Assembly (NCBI GenBank): GCA_022606135.1
Contig: JABYQN010000007.1
Span: forward strand, 1,736,001-1,800,000
Length of the DNA stretch: 64,000 nt
Direction of reading: 5' to 3'
Source: Fomes fomentarius
Taxonomy: Eukaryota; Basidiomycota; Agaricomycetes; Polyporales; Polyporaceae
The position numbers were made by a program, and so were the translations under genes. This document shows positions 10,283 to 22,273 of this stretch, piece by piece. Within the stretch, counting starts at the first letter, position 1. Each line of letters begins with the position of its first letter. The notes under the pieces are model-generated. The model did not search any database, was not told the origin of the DNA, and was given only the letters and a program-made list of their open reading frames with translations.

Positions 10283-10791
10283 ATGTATGCGCACCAAGGT
10301 TCGATCGGGCATTGTGTGAGTAGGCATATAGAGATATATCTTGCAACATCTGAAAGAGCATGTTACGTGCAGAAAGTCCATGCGTCTTGGCAAGATGATC
10401 AATAAAACACCCGACACCGCATAGTACGAGTTCGAAGCCAGCACCTCACGCTGAGTCTGTTTGGTCTTCAGGCTATTGTCTGTTTGAAGAAACAAACGAG
10501 GCAACATGTCATGACCTGATATCCATTCAACGGGATACAAAAATGCGAGGAGGTAGGGTACGCTAAAAACGACAGAGGCACAGTGTCTAGGACATGGGTA
10601 CGGTAGGGCACCATCATACGGCACCAGACTTGAGCAGCGTGGTCGTATGGAATTCTATCCTCACTCCCGACCATGTAGATTCAATTAGTGTCCGATACCA
10701 GTCAGCGCATGCGAAGGGAAGACAGGCCACTATACTCACCTTTTCCAAACGTATGCGCGGTCTCAAGTTAACTCCGACTCTGAACCGATCT
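10283..10791. other. Intergenic, 3' flanks of convergent genes
   Basis: This lies between the methyltransferase stop and the 3' end of the minus-strand F-box pseudogene. No domain-bearing frame was seen. Confidence 0.4.
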
Positions 10792-11760
10792 TCACCACGC
10801 CGCAGAGCTCTCCCATGACTGCCGGATAGGAACGTCCCGCTCGGTGCAATATTCGGGAAGCTCCATCTTTGGCACAGGATCGTAGTGCTCAACCCTGATC
10901 GTCTTGACGTATTGCTCGAGTCTCTGTAGTTCGTGCTCGGGCACGTTGATGTGATACAGTATCTGCAAGATAAGAGTCTCGAGGTAGCGGAAGTGACCAG
11001 TGGCAAGTTCTCGACGACGGCAGAGGCGAAGTACCTGCAGTTCAGTGTGAGAACATGAGAGCCGCTGGAAGGGTGGCGGCCGCGAACTCGGATAAGTTGC
11101 TCGTGCATACAACTTCGAGATTGGGACATCGTGATAGAAATGCGACTACTTGGTTATGGACCATCGGCATGAAGACTTCCATAAACGCTAGATGCGTTAA
11201 GGAAGGTATGTGATTGGAAGGGACGAATGACACTGCTTTCAGTGCTAGGTGAGTGAGATGTTGATATTCCTGGTTCAAACCAAGGCGGAAGGCGTGAGTC
11301 CGAAACTCGAGGTGACGGGGATGGTCCATTGACAGGGAGAAGAAGCGCATACGGGGTACTGGAAGCGCAAGGGCTTCAGATATTGTATACTGGCACCGGC
11401 GCTGGGACGTGCGGATCCTGATATGGAATCCTTCGGATTGACGGCTTCGCGCATTACAGAAAGACTTGAGAGCGAGTGGTGCGACTTCGCTCACGTCCAC
11501 ATACACATTGAGCAGTTTGTCGGGAGAAACAGGGTTGCCAAGACCCAACAACTTAGACGAAGTGAGGACGAGATGCCCTGTCGCAATCCCACGTGAGATC
11601 TGTCGCAGACAGCGACATGTTCGTGAGACTGGGGCCAAAGGGCTGTTGTCTAGAGGCTACTCCGCCAGCGAGGGTCAAAGACTCCAGGCTGCTGAAACGG
11701 TCGTACAAGGTTTTGCAGTATGAGCATCAATATCTCTGTGGGGAGAGCGGAGAAATGGTT
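10792..11760 (-). pseudogene. F-box/LRR gene remnant, frameshifted and internally deleted
   Basis: A broken paralogue of the intact F-box/LRR gene at 52557-54284. Reading down the minus strand from about 11760, an F-box start (ALPTEILMLILQNLVRPF) runs to DPRWRSSL, where one base is missing. The frame then resumes as DNSPLAPVSRTCRCLRQ, matching DGSPLVPVSQTCRRLRD of the intact gene. The central part aligns without gaps (PSLTHLAFMEVFMPM against TSLTHLALFDLFVPK). After LRLCRRR it jumps to ELATGHFRYLETLILQ, which corresponds to the last 65 or so residues of the intact protein, so roughly 240 residues are missing. It ends MELPEYCTERDVPIRQSW against LALPEYCKEPASRGSW. Divergence from the intact gene is much greater than for the other duplicated genes. 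Confidence 0.75.
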
Positions 11761-12652
11761 GCTTCATGTTCCTGGCGAACCGCACAGAACACTGAGCTTG
11801 ATTGAGAAAAGCCTCCGTTCTGTCCAATTGATATATGATCAGTCAATCAATAGATAGTCAAAGCGTTTTGCTAAGGACAATAGGCTCACCGAATCCACAC
11901 TGCGAGGCACCCATCGTGGTATCAATTGATGATCAGTACAACGCAACCATATGCCACGTACAAGATCTGGGACGCATTCGCTAGCAAACGTTTGAGCAAC
12001 ACTTGCATTGCAACGTCTATCGATGGCTCTCCGTGCTTGACTATGGTATCGAGGCTCGGCCACTGACGGAATCGTGGACTAAGCTGCAACGAGCGGAGTG
12101 GCTCAGTGACGTCATATACAGGTTGAAGACAGCAGCAGTTGTCCTTAGCAGACTCAATATGGCTGTCAGAGTCGTATTATGTTAATTGTGAATGTTGTTA
12201 TTTGTTTGGTACCAGGCGTCTACTTCGCCCCTTTCCTCGCTCTTCCTGAGCTTCCTCTCCTCGTTGCCGGCTCATCATCTTCCCTCTGTGGTCTGTGCGG
12301 TGACGGATAGGAAACTATGCATCGAACAATATGAATAAACAGCGGCAGCCGAAGAGCCTGCTTCAACGTTTTGCCCTCCCCCTGGCGCGGATCAGGTGAT
12401 CACGCGACAAATCTCAACATACGCCTACAATTCTGAACGCCCAGCTGAATATGAATGTCCGAACTCCAGCAGGCATCTCTCGTTCCCTTCATTCATGCCT
12501 CCGATGATGGATTGCACGTGCCATAGAAGACACGGCTGCCGCTCATGCAGGGCCGGGAACGCTGAGCAAGGCTAGGGTCAGCCTCGTCCCGAACGCGAGC
12601 TGGCAAGGCTTTGAATTCGCTCTTCTAACATTCACTGCTTTGAGTGTGCCAG
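11761..12652. other. Intergenic, no supported gene
   Basis: Only short frames without recognisable domains occur between the F-box remnant and the alpha/beta hydrolase gene. The latter's promoter must lie here, but no clear TATA box was found. Confidence 0.4.
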
Positions 12653-14087
12653 ATGCTGAAACCTACCAACTACATTCTGCGCTTGCCGGATTCTGGTCTC
12701 TTCGTCTCGGCTAATCACTACTACACAGTGCCCTCGCCACCGGAGAGCTCGGAGCCTCAGTTTGCAGCGAGTAACGGTCTCACTCTCGTCTTTGCTCACT
12801 GCAGCAGCGCACGTACGTCGGCTGCATATCTCAATCTTGCCCTGCTAGCAAACTCATGAGCTTCGTCATCTCCTAGACAAAGAACAGTGGGAGACGACTA
12901 TCGAAAGGCTGTTCCACTTTTCAAGTTGCGCCACAGGGCCTTCCCTTCCGCCACAACGGCGCATCCGCGACGCGTGGACGCTTGATGCCCAAAATCATGG
13001 CGATTCTGCCATCCTGAATAAGGAAATTCTTGGACAAGTCAACGCTCTGAGTGAGTCTATGGCCGTGCGATAGACATATGTATGTTGACCTACGCAAACA
13101 CTTCGCCACAACAGCCATTCAAGAGTACGCCGGCATGCTTCGTTTCTTCGTCACTTCCAAGCTGGTGCAAGGACGCACCATTGTTGCTGTCGGACACTCT
13201 GCGAGTACTTCTGCATGGTGCGCGTTTGTCACATCGTGCCTGTCGTCGGTTTCGTCACTTATGCAATGCCTTGCAGGACTATCGCTTGCGCGGAGAGAAC
13301 TATTCCGAACATCCGAGCGATCATCCTCGTTGAGCCTGTTATGGTCACGCCTCCGATTGTAGACCATGATACACGCATCGTAAAGGGCGAAACGAACGTC
13401 GCGGGGGTTCTCTCTCGTCGCCATGCCTGGTCAAGCCGTGCTGCTTTACTGGACATGTTGAAGAAGCGGTATCCCTGGAAGATCTGGGACGAACGCATCT
13501 TCGAGGCCTATCTGGTGAGTTTGTACAGCGACGCGCATCCTATGTCACGGGGTAACCGCCTTCTCTCGCCACTATAGAAACATGGTTTCGTGGAACACCA
13601 CGATGCTTCTGGGCGCCATATGATCACCACGAAGTGCTCCATAGTACAAGAAGTCGGGTTCTACTACGCGGACGGGCACGTTGCTGCCGGTCACCTTGTT
13701 CAAGACCTCTGTGCACGCTATCCAGTTCATGCAGTCTTCAGTGAGCGTCCGGAGATGGTGTAGGTTTTGATATCCTCTCGTTCCATCGCATATAACCTGA
13801 AATTCCCATCGCACGATCTAGGTCTCTTGAGTCGCGTAAGTCAATCTGCGATGTTAGTCAGGGTCGTAAGATGGCCTCTGTGTCGATTGTGCCGAGGTGC
13901 GGCCATCTGGTGAGGCTCCTTTCTCCTACTACCAATATATTCGAAGTCGCTTACAATGTCTTGCCACTGCCTATAGGCTGTTCAGGAAAACCCCGACGGT
14001 GTAGCTGACGCCATCTTCCACATACTCTTGTCATCCGATGCCGGTCATGGAGCTGTCCACACCAGAACGACGCGGGCGCATCTATGA
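12653..14087 (+). CDS. Alpha/beta hydrolase, Lpx1-like
   Basis: A gene of about seven to nine short exons. It starts at ATG 12653 (MLKPTNYILRLPDSGLFVSA); exon 1 ends at 12812 and exon 2 begins at 12877 (phase kept: FAHCSSA-HKEQWETTIERLF). The next exons give RIRDAWTLDAQNHGDSAILN and, after an ACAG acceptor, EYAGMLRFFVTSKLV with the nucleophile elbow GHSAST. RAIILVEPVMVTPP, the cap segment WKIWDERIFEAYL and KHGFVEHHDASGRH follow. The final exons carry PRCGHL spliced to AVQENPDGVADAIFHILL, where the His is the expected catalytic base. The layout matches fungal hydrolases related to the peroxisomal lipase Lpx1; no C-terminal peroxisomal signal is visible (protein ends TRAHL). The exon just before PRCGHL is the least certain. 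Substrate unknown. Confidence 0.75.
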
Positions 14088-15008
14088 CCACAGAACTTAG
14101 ATCGGGTCTTCACGCTTGTGTATTGCTTGAGGGATTATGGGTTATATGAATACATACATACGAAAGCCCGCACGTACCTGGTGTCGTGGTATGGACGACT
14201 ACAATGTACGTGCACTTGGGGTCGCGCGTTAGACTGTCCGCTCAAGACGACAACGATTACATTTACGATTCATGCACGTATAGGCACGATGACGGTACTG
14301 ACGGTCCGATCTATAGTAGATCGTCTTGAAGTAGTGTCCCCTCACTTGCGGTATTAGTAAGGGCAAGAGGTATTCGATGCTAAGGGGACGGAAGAGGGGT
14401 AGGTATGTACACCGACTACCGGCGTGGAAGACAACTAAGTGGGTGGGTGAAGACCTACGCACGCGAATCGCGTGGATTGAAATCATTACGGAGATGCTAA
14501 GATGATGTCTATGTGATGATACACAAGGATGAGTGGTTCTTGAATGCACAGTAATGAGGAACGACGACGATGCATATGAGGAATGGAGTGTGGATGTATG
14601 TCATAATGCGATGCCAATGCGGTGAAATATGGGGATCGTGGTGCAGGAATATGAATAGACGGGAATATGCTGGGAATATGGATATAGGGGGGATCCTGTT
14701 TCCGATGCCATGCAAATGCCAATAATGCCTGAAGGAAGCCATATATACGAACGATATGGGAGGGTGATGGAAGAGAAGAAGATGATGTGGCGATGATATG
14801 AATGTACACGTCGATGGTGATGAGTTGGGTGTTGAATGTGGAATAAGGGGATGTGCATAAAGTGTGTCCGTAACCACGATGTCCGAAGTCGCTACCCGGC
14901 CGCAAGCAGGGTGTAGTGTGGACGCGGGAACTGCGACGTCATTTTCAATGGAGCAACTGCAACTTCAATCAGCAACTCAACGGTCAGCGGCGACAGGACA
15001 TCACCCGC
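14088..15008. other. Intergenic, GATG/GGAATATG-rich simple sequence
   Basis: From about 14480 to 14870 the plus strand is rich in GATG and contains three close copies of ggaatatg near 14646-14680. This purine bias creates long apparent frames on the minus strand, rich in His/Ser/Tyr/Pro, that show no domain. I see no gene. Confidence 0.45.
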
Positions 15009-16304
15009 TCATTGCACATCTATCCATTGCCAGCCAGGCAATGCGCGTGTGCGCGTGGTCGTAGCGCCGCCTCTGGTGGACGCGCGCCCTCGAGCCCGGC
15101 CTCTTTCCAGCTCCGGACTTCCAAGGAGACCCTGCTCTCCATCCTGGCGTTTCTCCTCACCCCTCCACCGGCTCGCGTTTTCTCCGCCATCTTCATTCGT
15201 CTCTGCACTGCACTCAGTCTCCTTTTCCAGGGAGCGTTCAATGTCCTCGTCGCTCACTAAGGACCTCCCCCTGCCAGCAGTGTATTCAAACATACTGACG
15301 ACCCGCCCGGCACCGCGGCCGACGACAGTAGCCATGCGACGACCAGGATCTCCTCGTTCGGCGCGGGCACTGGAACTGCGCCTGGTTCGGGAGCGAGGAA
15401 TGCCGGAGTATGGCGACCGCGAGCGCTCACGTCCAAAACTCCAATCAGAGCGTTCCGCCTCGACAACATTCAATGACACTACGGGTGCAGCGGTGGTCGT
15501 CCGACGGAGAGCGGTGGGTCGAGATGGCGCCATTTTGCGGGTGCGTGCACGAGAATCATGGTGACGTGGCGGAGACGGCGACGGAGAACAGTAGAAGACG
15601 GACGGGGAAAAGGAAGCGTTTTCCAGTGACGATGTTGGCAAGGACGTCACAGAAGCAGCAACCAAAGGTCTCTGGAATGCGGTAGTGAGTGTGAAGTTCT
15701 CATCCCCGTCAAGGCACATGGAGACATCCGCCGAAGGAGGGCGTGAGGGATCGGACGACTGGAACGATGACAATGACGAGGCGGAGGATGCGACGGACAA
15801 TCCGTTGTCTGGCGAGAGACCTTCTACCACAGGAGTTTTTGAGACATCAAGGAAAGTTGGGACGACTTGATTGTTTTCATAGACTGGCCCGTGCGTGTTC
15901 TGTGCATCAGCAAGCGGTTGCTTAGGAACTGTGTACAAGAAGGGTTCACGGGCGTAGGGATGCGTTTGGCCGCCATGGTTGATGCCCAGCGCAGCCAGTG
16001 GCGTGTGCGTCGCATTTTGTTGGAGAGGACAGCACCGCATACCCAAACCGCGTTGCTGCAGCATGAGTTGCGAAGTCACCTTAGGGTCCTCTGGAGAGAT
16101 GGAGAAATCAAAATTAAACACGAGCTCCGGAGAATTTTGGTCGCGAGTGGGTGAACGTGGTGGCGGATGGGCAGTCCTGCGTCGTGGAATAGGGATCGGA
16201 TTAGATGGACTAGAACGAGTGTTCAAAGACGTTGCAGGCAAAGCTTGATGAGTGTCCGCGCGGGTCTGAGACCGTGAGGAGAGCGCATTCACGAAGCCCG
16301 TCAT
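15009..16304 (-). CDS. Serine/arginine-rich, mostly disordered protein (431 aa)
   Basis: A single long open frame from a true ATG at 16304; I do not recognise the family. The sequence is Ser/Pro/Arg-rich throughout. The first part has a FNFDFSISPEDPKV stretch. The middle has serine runs (LSVASSASSLSSFQSSD). Then comes an Arg/Ser region (FGRERSRSPYSGIPRSRTRR), a more ordered segment MATVVGRGAGRVVSMFEYTA near residues 320-345, an acidic-basic Glu-rich stretch, and an Arg-Gly-rich tail (ERGRARGRASTRGG). No signal peptide or membrane segment is seen. Its length against an otherwise frame-poor region supports coding, but an intron or a different 3' end cannot be excluded. A nuclear or RNA-associated role would be only a guess. 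Confidence 0.5.
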   Translation of the reverse strand: MTGFVNALSSRSQTRADTHQALPATSLNTRSSPSNPIPIPRRRTAHPPPRSPTRDQNSPELVFNFDFSISPEDPKVTSQLMLQQRGLGMRCCPLQQNATHTPLAALGINHGGQTHPYAREPFLYTVPKQPLADAQNTHGPVYENNQVVPTFLDVSKTPVVEGLSPDNGLSVASSASSLSSFQSSDPSRPPSADVSMCLDGDENFTLTTAFQRPLVAASVTSLPTSSLENASFSPSVFYCSPSPSPPRHHDSRARTRKMAPSRPTALRRTTTAAPVVSLNVVEAERSDWSFGRERSRSPYSGIPRSRTRRSSSARAERGDPGRRMATVVGRGAGRVVSMFEYTAGRGRSLVSDEDIERSLEKETECSAETNEDGGENASRWRGEEKRQDGEQGLLGSPELERGRARGRASTRGGATTTRTRALPGWQWIDVQ

Positions 16305-19300
16305 GTGTACTTGCGCTACGAAGACGGTCTATGAACTGGTCAACAACGAAGACCGAATGACTCACAGCGGAGGGGAAGGTGCGGAACGGCTTTGAGCAGA
16401 GAAGGGATGAGGAAAGAGATTTTATCGTGCAGTGCCCGCGCCTGGCCCGCGCTACTGGTATGCATGATGTCAGATAGATGTACAGAACCCTTGACGGCGT
16501 CAATGACAGACCTGAAACTTGTTCGTTGCTGGGCGTGTGGAGACCGGACAATCAGCACACTGCTGACGGATTCTCAAGAGCTAGATGTCAAGTGGCGTGC
16601 TCATATCATGAGCGAAACGGCCAAAGCTTCCATGAAGAGATGGGATACGAACCGAGTCGTGCGAGGCAACTTATGGGGTTGTGACAGAAGATCTTCCAAC
16701 TCTGGCAGCAACGTCAGCAACTGCAATTTCATGGGTATGACGGATGACAAGCGGGCATAGGTCAACTGATCTGGGAAAGTGGCCAGAGCGCGAGGAAATG
16801 GAAGATACAGTAACCGTAGCGGGAAGGGAAAGGCATACGAGTATGGAAGGGCTATAGGCGGAAGATGTAGGTGACAACGGGGGACAAGAGATGTAATAGA
16901 ACAGTAGGGAGTTCAGATACTGACGAAGAGAAGCCACGCCACCGCAGTTCCGTGTTTGAGGACGGTGCCAGGGACGAGGCGGTGAGCACGAAAATGCTTG
17001 TCTGTCTGGTCGAGGCCAATGAAAGTGATATAAGATGGATGGTCCGTGTGCTTGACTTGACGAACGAAGAATGAGAAGAGTGAAGCCCAGAGAGACTGCC
17101 TGGATTGTATGCGCCAACGAAGGGACTTTGCAGCGATGACTGAAAACGCCGAGCTAGAAGAAGACGGAGAGCTTAGTGAGTGTTCCAGGATCCAGTGTGC
17201 CGTCTTGAGCGGGAGTGGCGGCGAGGGCGGGGTGGCGGACGACGACGACGGACGGTGCTTTATTTGACGAGAATGGAAACTTTATAATTATTCCCTGCAT
17301 CCCACAAAGTTTGACGTCACCCGCGTGCCTCTCGCGTGGCACAGACGCCCGACATCCTGCTGTGATGGTATGTCCTTCGAGACTTACTAGATACCTGTCC
17401 TTCATTCCGAGCTTCTGACGACCAACCATACGGTGTTCTATCACTAGGATGCGCCCAGGGGTTTTGCATACAGGTGCCACTACTGTAACAAGGGCTGACT
17501 GGCCGCACGATTCGCATCCGAACTCCATACCGAAGAAGACCATACTAAAGGACCGGTAATGTAAGTACCGCAAGGTCTCCACCGGGGTCGGAATCGGTAC
17601 ACCTCCACCGGACTCAGAATCGGGCTCAGGGACCCTGCTCGACCTTTCTCGACCGATCCCGACCTCTCCGACCGGAAGACAACTTTCATGTCCGGCCATC
17701 TAAGAGAATAGGTGACGAGGTGACTAGTGAAGTGGACTTGTTTCTCTTGTCGAAGTTGACCGTGCTGAAGGCTGCCACCGGTATCTGTCTGCAGTCCTTG
17801 CGCACCCAGGAGGTGAAGCTTAACGTACCTCCTCATTTCCTCGAGTTCGACTCGAACCTCATCTTGAGAGCGGACGCGCTTTGGTACATCCCCCGGCCAT
17901 TGCTCCACTCTACGTATCCAAAGTCAGAACTCACTGGGCGTCAGTTGGGTTATTGCACGTCAGTCTGAGAGGTGTGGTCAACTCGAGCATGTGCATGTAT
18001 ACCCCAGTAGCCTGCTAACTCGCACCGTTTCCAACCTCGAGCCCGACTTATTCCCTGACTTGCCCTGACGTTTTTGTCACACCCCTCGCATATTGGAAAT
18101 CGGTCCTGCCGCCGGACTCAGAACATACACTATCGCCATAGATACGATGTCTCAAGGGCGTCGAGACATCAACCACGTCCGTGTCCTGAGGACGGCGACA
18201 CTTCGAGTCAAAACAACGACGTCTATTACATACGTTGAGTGGTATTAAATTGTGGCATCCATACCGAGAGGCTGAGTGAAAATCATGGAGATGCGCAGGT
18301 CCAAATGACGATAGTGTCATGTCCTGCCATGATGGATCTGCTTCAAGGAGTAGGCGTATGTCCATCACCTGCGGGAACGACGATCCCATATTGCCTGCCA
18401 GCACCATTCGGCCAGAGGATAGCTCAGCCCTCAACGTTAAACAGGAGATTGTGACAAGAAGTAAACTCACAGGCTACTCGCGAGGACCCCTCCCCTCAAC
18501 CGCGGTGGCCGAGGGCGGTGAACATCATGTTTCAAGTACAGCTGGGGACCAGGATTTTCACGCCACGAGGCTCACCGGCAGGTATGTGTCCCCTCGCTCG
18601 AGCTGCGTTTATCTGACATGCCTGTAGCGTGCACGAATTTACCGACGCTCTGGAATATTACTAGGGGCTAGTAGGGTAGGATGCTGCATGTTGGGAAATT
18701 GCGAAGTCACGGTGTTGATGAGATTCGGTCCTGCTATTGCAAGATTATTGACAGAGAGTGAGTCTGAAGTTTGTGGTGCACCTATGTTCCATTCACCTCT
18801 ATGACGGATCCTTGAGTTCGCGAGTCGAAGTGGCGGCAACCCGTTGCATTCAAAATTCATACTGCGGCACATATATCATGTGGCGTCATAGCCGTAGGCA
18901 AACTCGTCTAATTTGCGCTTGCTTGACGTCGAGCTTGGATATCTGCTCTGACAGGCTCTGACACTCGACGAGCCCGATTTCGATGATCGGTCAGGTACGT
19001 CCGCAGTGGAGTTAAAGGGGTAGCGTGGCCTAGTCCAAGCTTGCTGCATGCGTGCCTCTAGCGAGCTGTGAGCATGCGCCCGAGAGACTGTGCGGGGCTA
19101 GCGAGCCCACAGACTCCATCAGATTCGTGATTGGAAACCTAGGAGAATACCGTGCTAGACAGTATGATCGGGGGGCTCCAACAGGGAGGCAAATATGTAT
19201 GGTGCGGTTATGTTGCGTCAGTCGTGTCGTATGGCATATGACGATGGATGCACGCACCATCGGGTCCCGGAACGGGCGACGACATTGTCCGAACTAGTAA

Positions 19301-22273
19301 AGGATACATGGGCGAGGACGAGGATGAGATGAATCCTCGGGCGGGACCCAGCATTAAGCGTATTACATCGAGTTCCATAAGATGGGCAGTTGCACAACCA
19401 AGGGAGCCTGCGCAACGTCATGAGCGGCATAGTGAGCCTAGGATGAAATCCAAGTGGATATCTGCTCGGAGCACAGCACGCTATGCATGACTGTGCGAAG
19501 GTCGGAGGCTGCAAAGACCCACCGGCAAGTCCGAGAGACTCGACGATACAACACACGAAGGGATGAACGGCAATTGAAGGGGGTTATTTGTTTCGATATT
19601 CACGGCAACGTACCATCGAGACGCCACCATCTCATGGCGTGCGCCCCGCACCGTAAGATAAGGTTTGGACCTTCCCGGTGGAAGTGGTTCGTTTTGCAGA
19701 TTTATCAGAAGTTCAGATGGGAGTGAGCTTTGTGGTCAGAAGCAACTCCGCTCTTACATTCCCAACTGTCACACGTACCATCGGAGGGCCCTGCTCACTC
19801 TTCACAACGTGTAGGGGACACTCGCACTCACGGGTGAAGAGAGAAGGGCGGGGAAGAGACCAACATGCCCGGATGCCCGACACTTCTGCCCGACACTCTG
19901 AGATCAACTTTGCGTACCGGCCGGGAACCGGTGACAGAGCCCACCATACTCAGAGGCCAGGTCACAAAGCCCGGTAATTTCATATGAACATGCCATCCGA
20001 TGAGAAGCGCTTTTGTTTATTCGATTCTGGGCCATTTAACATGGACTGGGACTGGGCGCGCCCGATAAGAATCTGCCACATCCCACTGTGCATGAGACCT
20101 GGGGACTTACGTGTAAGATGCGCTATTGCTCTCTTGCCCTCTTGCCCTTTTGCCCCGAATACTAATCTAGCGGCGTGCGCCCAAGTCCAGACCGGCATCC
20201 GCATTGACCCCACCTGCATACCGTCCGCAACCAGGTTTCCACATCCGCGCTAGGCACAGAGTCATCTGTCCCCAGAGTTGAGCGCACGCGAATGTTCTTC
20301 GTTCCGGAGGCTCGCTTTCGCTGTGAGAGCGGGGAACCGGCGAAGGGCTCGCGTGAGGTTCTTTTCGGTACTGCGATATGAATTGCATGGTGGCATCCTA
20401 TGAGGACGTTGGGCACCACGCCAAGTGCGGTGTGCGCGGCGTAGAGACCACGGTGTGGAGAGCGCCAGAGTCACACTTGTCACCTACGCAGCAAAGTATG
20501 CAATATGGCGCAGGACCTGCAGAAGACCGCCTGACGCGGTTAGTGTCGGGGCCTTTGGGTTCCGGGTCTTGTTTCACCTGCTCTCCAGGCTCTCTAGGGC
20601 CCAGTCTCCCGCATTACCTCGTTCGGAAGAGTGCTCTCCTCCTGATGAGATACCCTGTTGAGCTTGAGCTTGATCAGTCCCCCAAAACACCTTCTTCGTG
20701 AAGATCGTCGTAATGTACCGTATATAGATGGCACGACGGTAGAGCGTGGGTTTCCATCCTCGTTCACCGATGAGAGCATGGAGGTCGCCGGCCGGTCCTG
20801 TGAGCGGGAAGCCAACAGTAATTGTCCGCTATATCAGGAACAACCCAGGTACAAGAACAGGATGTGCGCATACCGGAGTTGAGTGATCGCTCCGACCATG
20901 CAGGTCTTCCACACAGGGGCACTTGTGCGGGAGCTCCGGAATCGACGAGGAAAGGCATAATGAAAGAGCAGTCTCGGTTCATGACGGCACTGAGAGATGC
21001 GAGTTCTCACAGCTCGCTGCTCCGCGGCGACGTTCAGTTGCAGCTGCCTCGAGAACGCCAAGCAACCCGTTGCATTGCACATAGCGCCTATGCACTATAG
21101 ACATTGGCGATCAAGTTTGACACAGGTTCTGGGAGAATTGACACGTCGTGTCATCCGTCAAGAATCGACGAATTGATGGGATCGGACATTCTACGGCTCA
21201 AGTTCGTATAGAGAACATGAAAAAGCTGCTGACTAAGAAAGCGGATACGCATACGAGGAATCCAGAGGACGGTCATGAACTTTCGTTAGACTTCGTACGG
21301 ACTTCACGCACCATTGGTAAGCAATTGGTCAAGTTCATCACTACTTCTGCTGCTTCAGAGATTCGGTGGGAATGAAATGGCAAAACAGCTCACCATCTGT
21401 TCCGACGATAACGAAAGGAAGAGCATAGGGTCTATGACATCGGGCATGATGCACCTGCCACAAGGTGTCCTCGAGAGCGACATTATCACACAAGATAAGA
21501 CGACTTCCACGACCCGGTGAGGTGGTTGATCAAGAGAACTCGGCTGCTGTTGTAGATCACCCGAGCCGCGACAGTTGAGAATGATAGTAACCTTGACCAC
21601 ATTCCGCCGGTATATTGAGGTCCTCAAAGGTAATCAACGGTTAGATTGATAGATGGGAGCGTGTACTTGCACTGGTACGTCTGAAATGCGGCGCCCATAA
21701 TGATACAGGCAGTGGGCATGACGAGAGAACTTGAAGTTGACAAAGACGTTACATCAGAATTGAGCCGGAAGTAGACGGATGTCACGTTGTGTGGAAGTTC
21801 GAAAGAAGCAGCGTGCCGATATTATCCGAGAGGGTATTATGCGCGTTGTTGCAGTGAGAGAACGACTCGGACTCTTCGACAGACGCGTTGAGTTGTTCGA
21901 ACGTTGACAGTCTGAGCGAAGAGCTAAGTGTGAGCGCTTGTAAGCATACACAACAGAGACTGTGAGAGGAAGGATAGCCCTCAGATAGGGCGAAAGACGC
22001 AAACGTCTACTTTGAGATGTTGAACCTGTGTTGAATGCATCTGTGGCTGGCAAGCTTGGCTGTATTTGGCCCGAACAAATAGACGCCAAATACGGACCCA
22101 CAGTTGAGGTGGCGGCCCGCGATCACGTGGTCATACGAACGACGCGACTACCGGAAGTCTGGAGTTGTTGTGCAAGTTGTGGCGGCTGCTCCTGTTCTTG
22201 TTTTGCTCGTTCTAGCCTCTCACTCGCTTTGTCTTCTACCGCTGCGTCTTGCGACACCTCTGAGGGTCCTCAG
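16305..22273. other. About 6 kb without a supported gene
   Basis: Frames on both strands are short, overlap on opposite strands and lack recognisable domains. No retroelement polymerase, integrase or transposase motifs, long terminal repeats or target-site duplications were seen. The last few hundred bases before 22274 should hold the promoter and leader of the Cdc11-like gene. Confidence 0.4.

Noticed and set aside
2279..14087. Epoxide hydrolase, methyltransferase and alpha/beta hydrolase as a secondary-metabolite cluster
   Set aside because: No synthase, terpene cyclase, P450, transporter or cluster regulator is seen nearby, and unrelated duplicated genes are interspersed.
14486..14905. 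His/Ser/Tyr-rich minus-strand frames
   Set aside because: They are translations of GATG/GGAATATG simple sequence in several frames at once.
17154..17968. Overlapping frames on both strands near 17.2-18.0 kb
   Set aside because: Neither strand shows a family motif, and opposing frames of similar length suggest composition effects.
22028..22273. In-frame upstream extension of the Cdc11-like first exon
   Set aside because: The extension is Cys/Ser-rich and unlike the family N-terminus. The ATG at 22274 gives the conserved WLTDELADVDDWIDW start.
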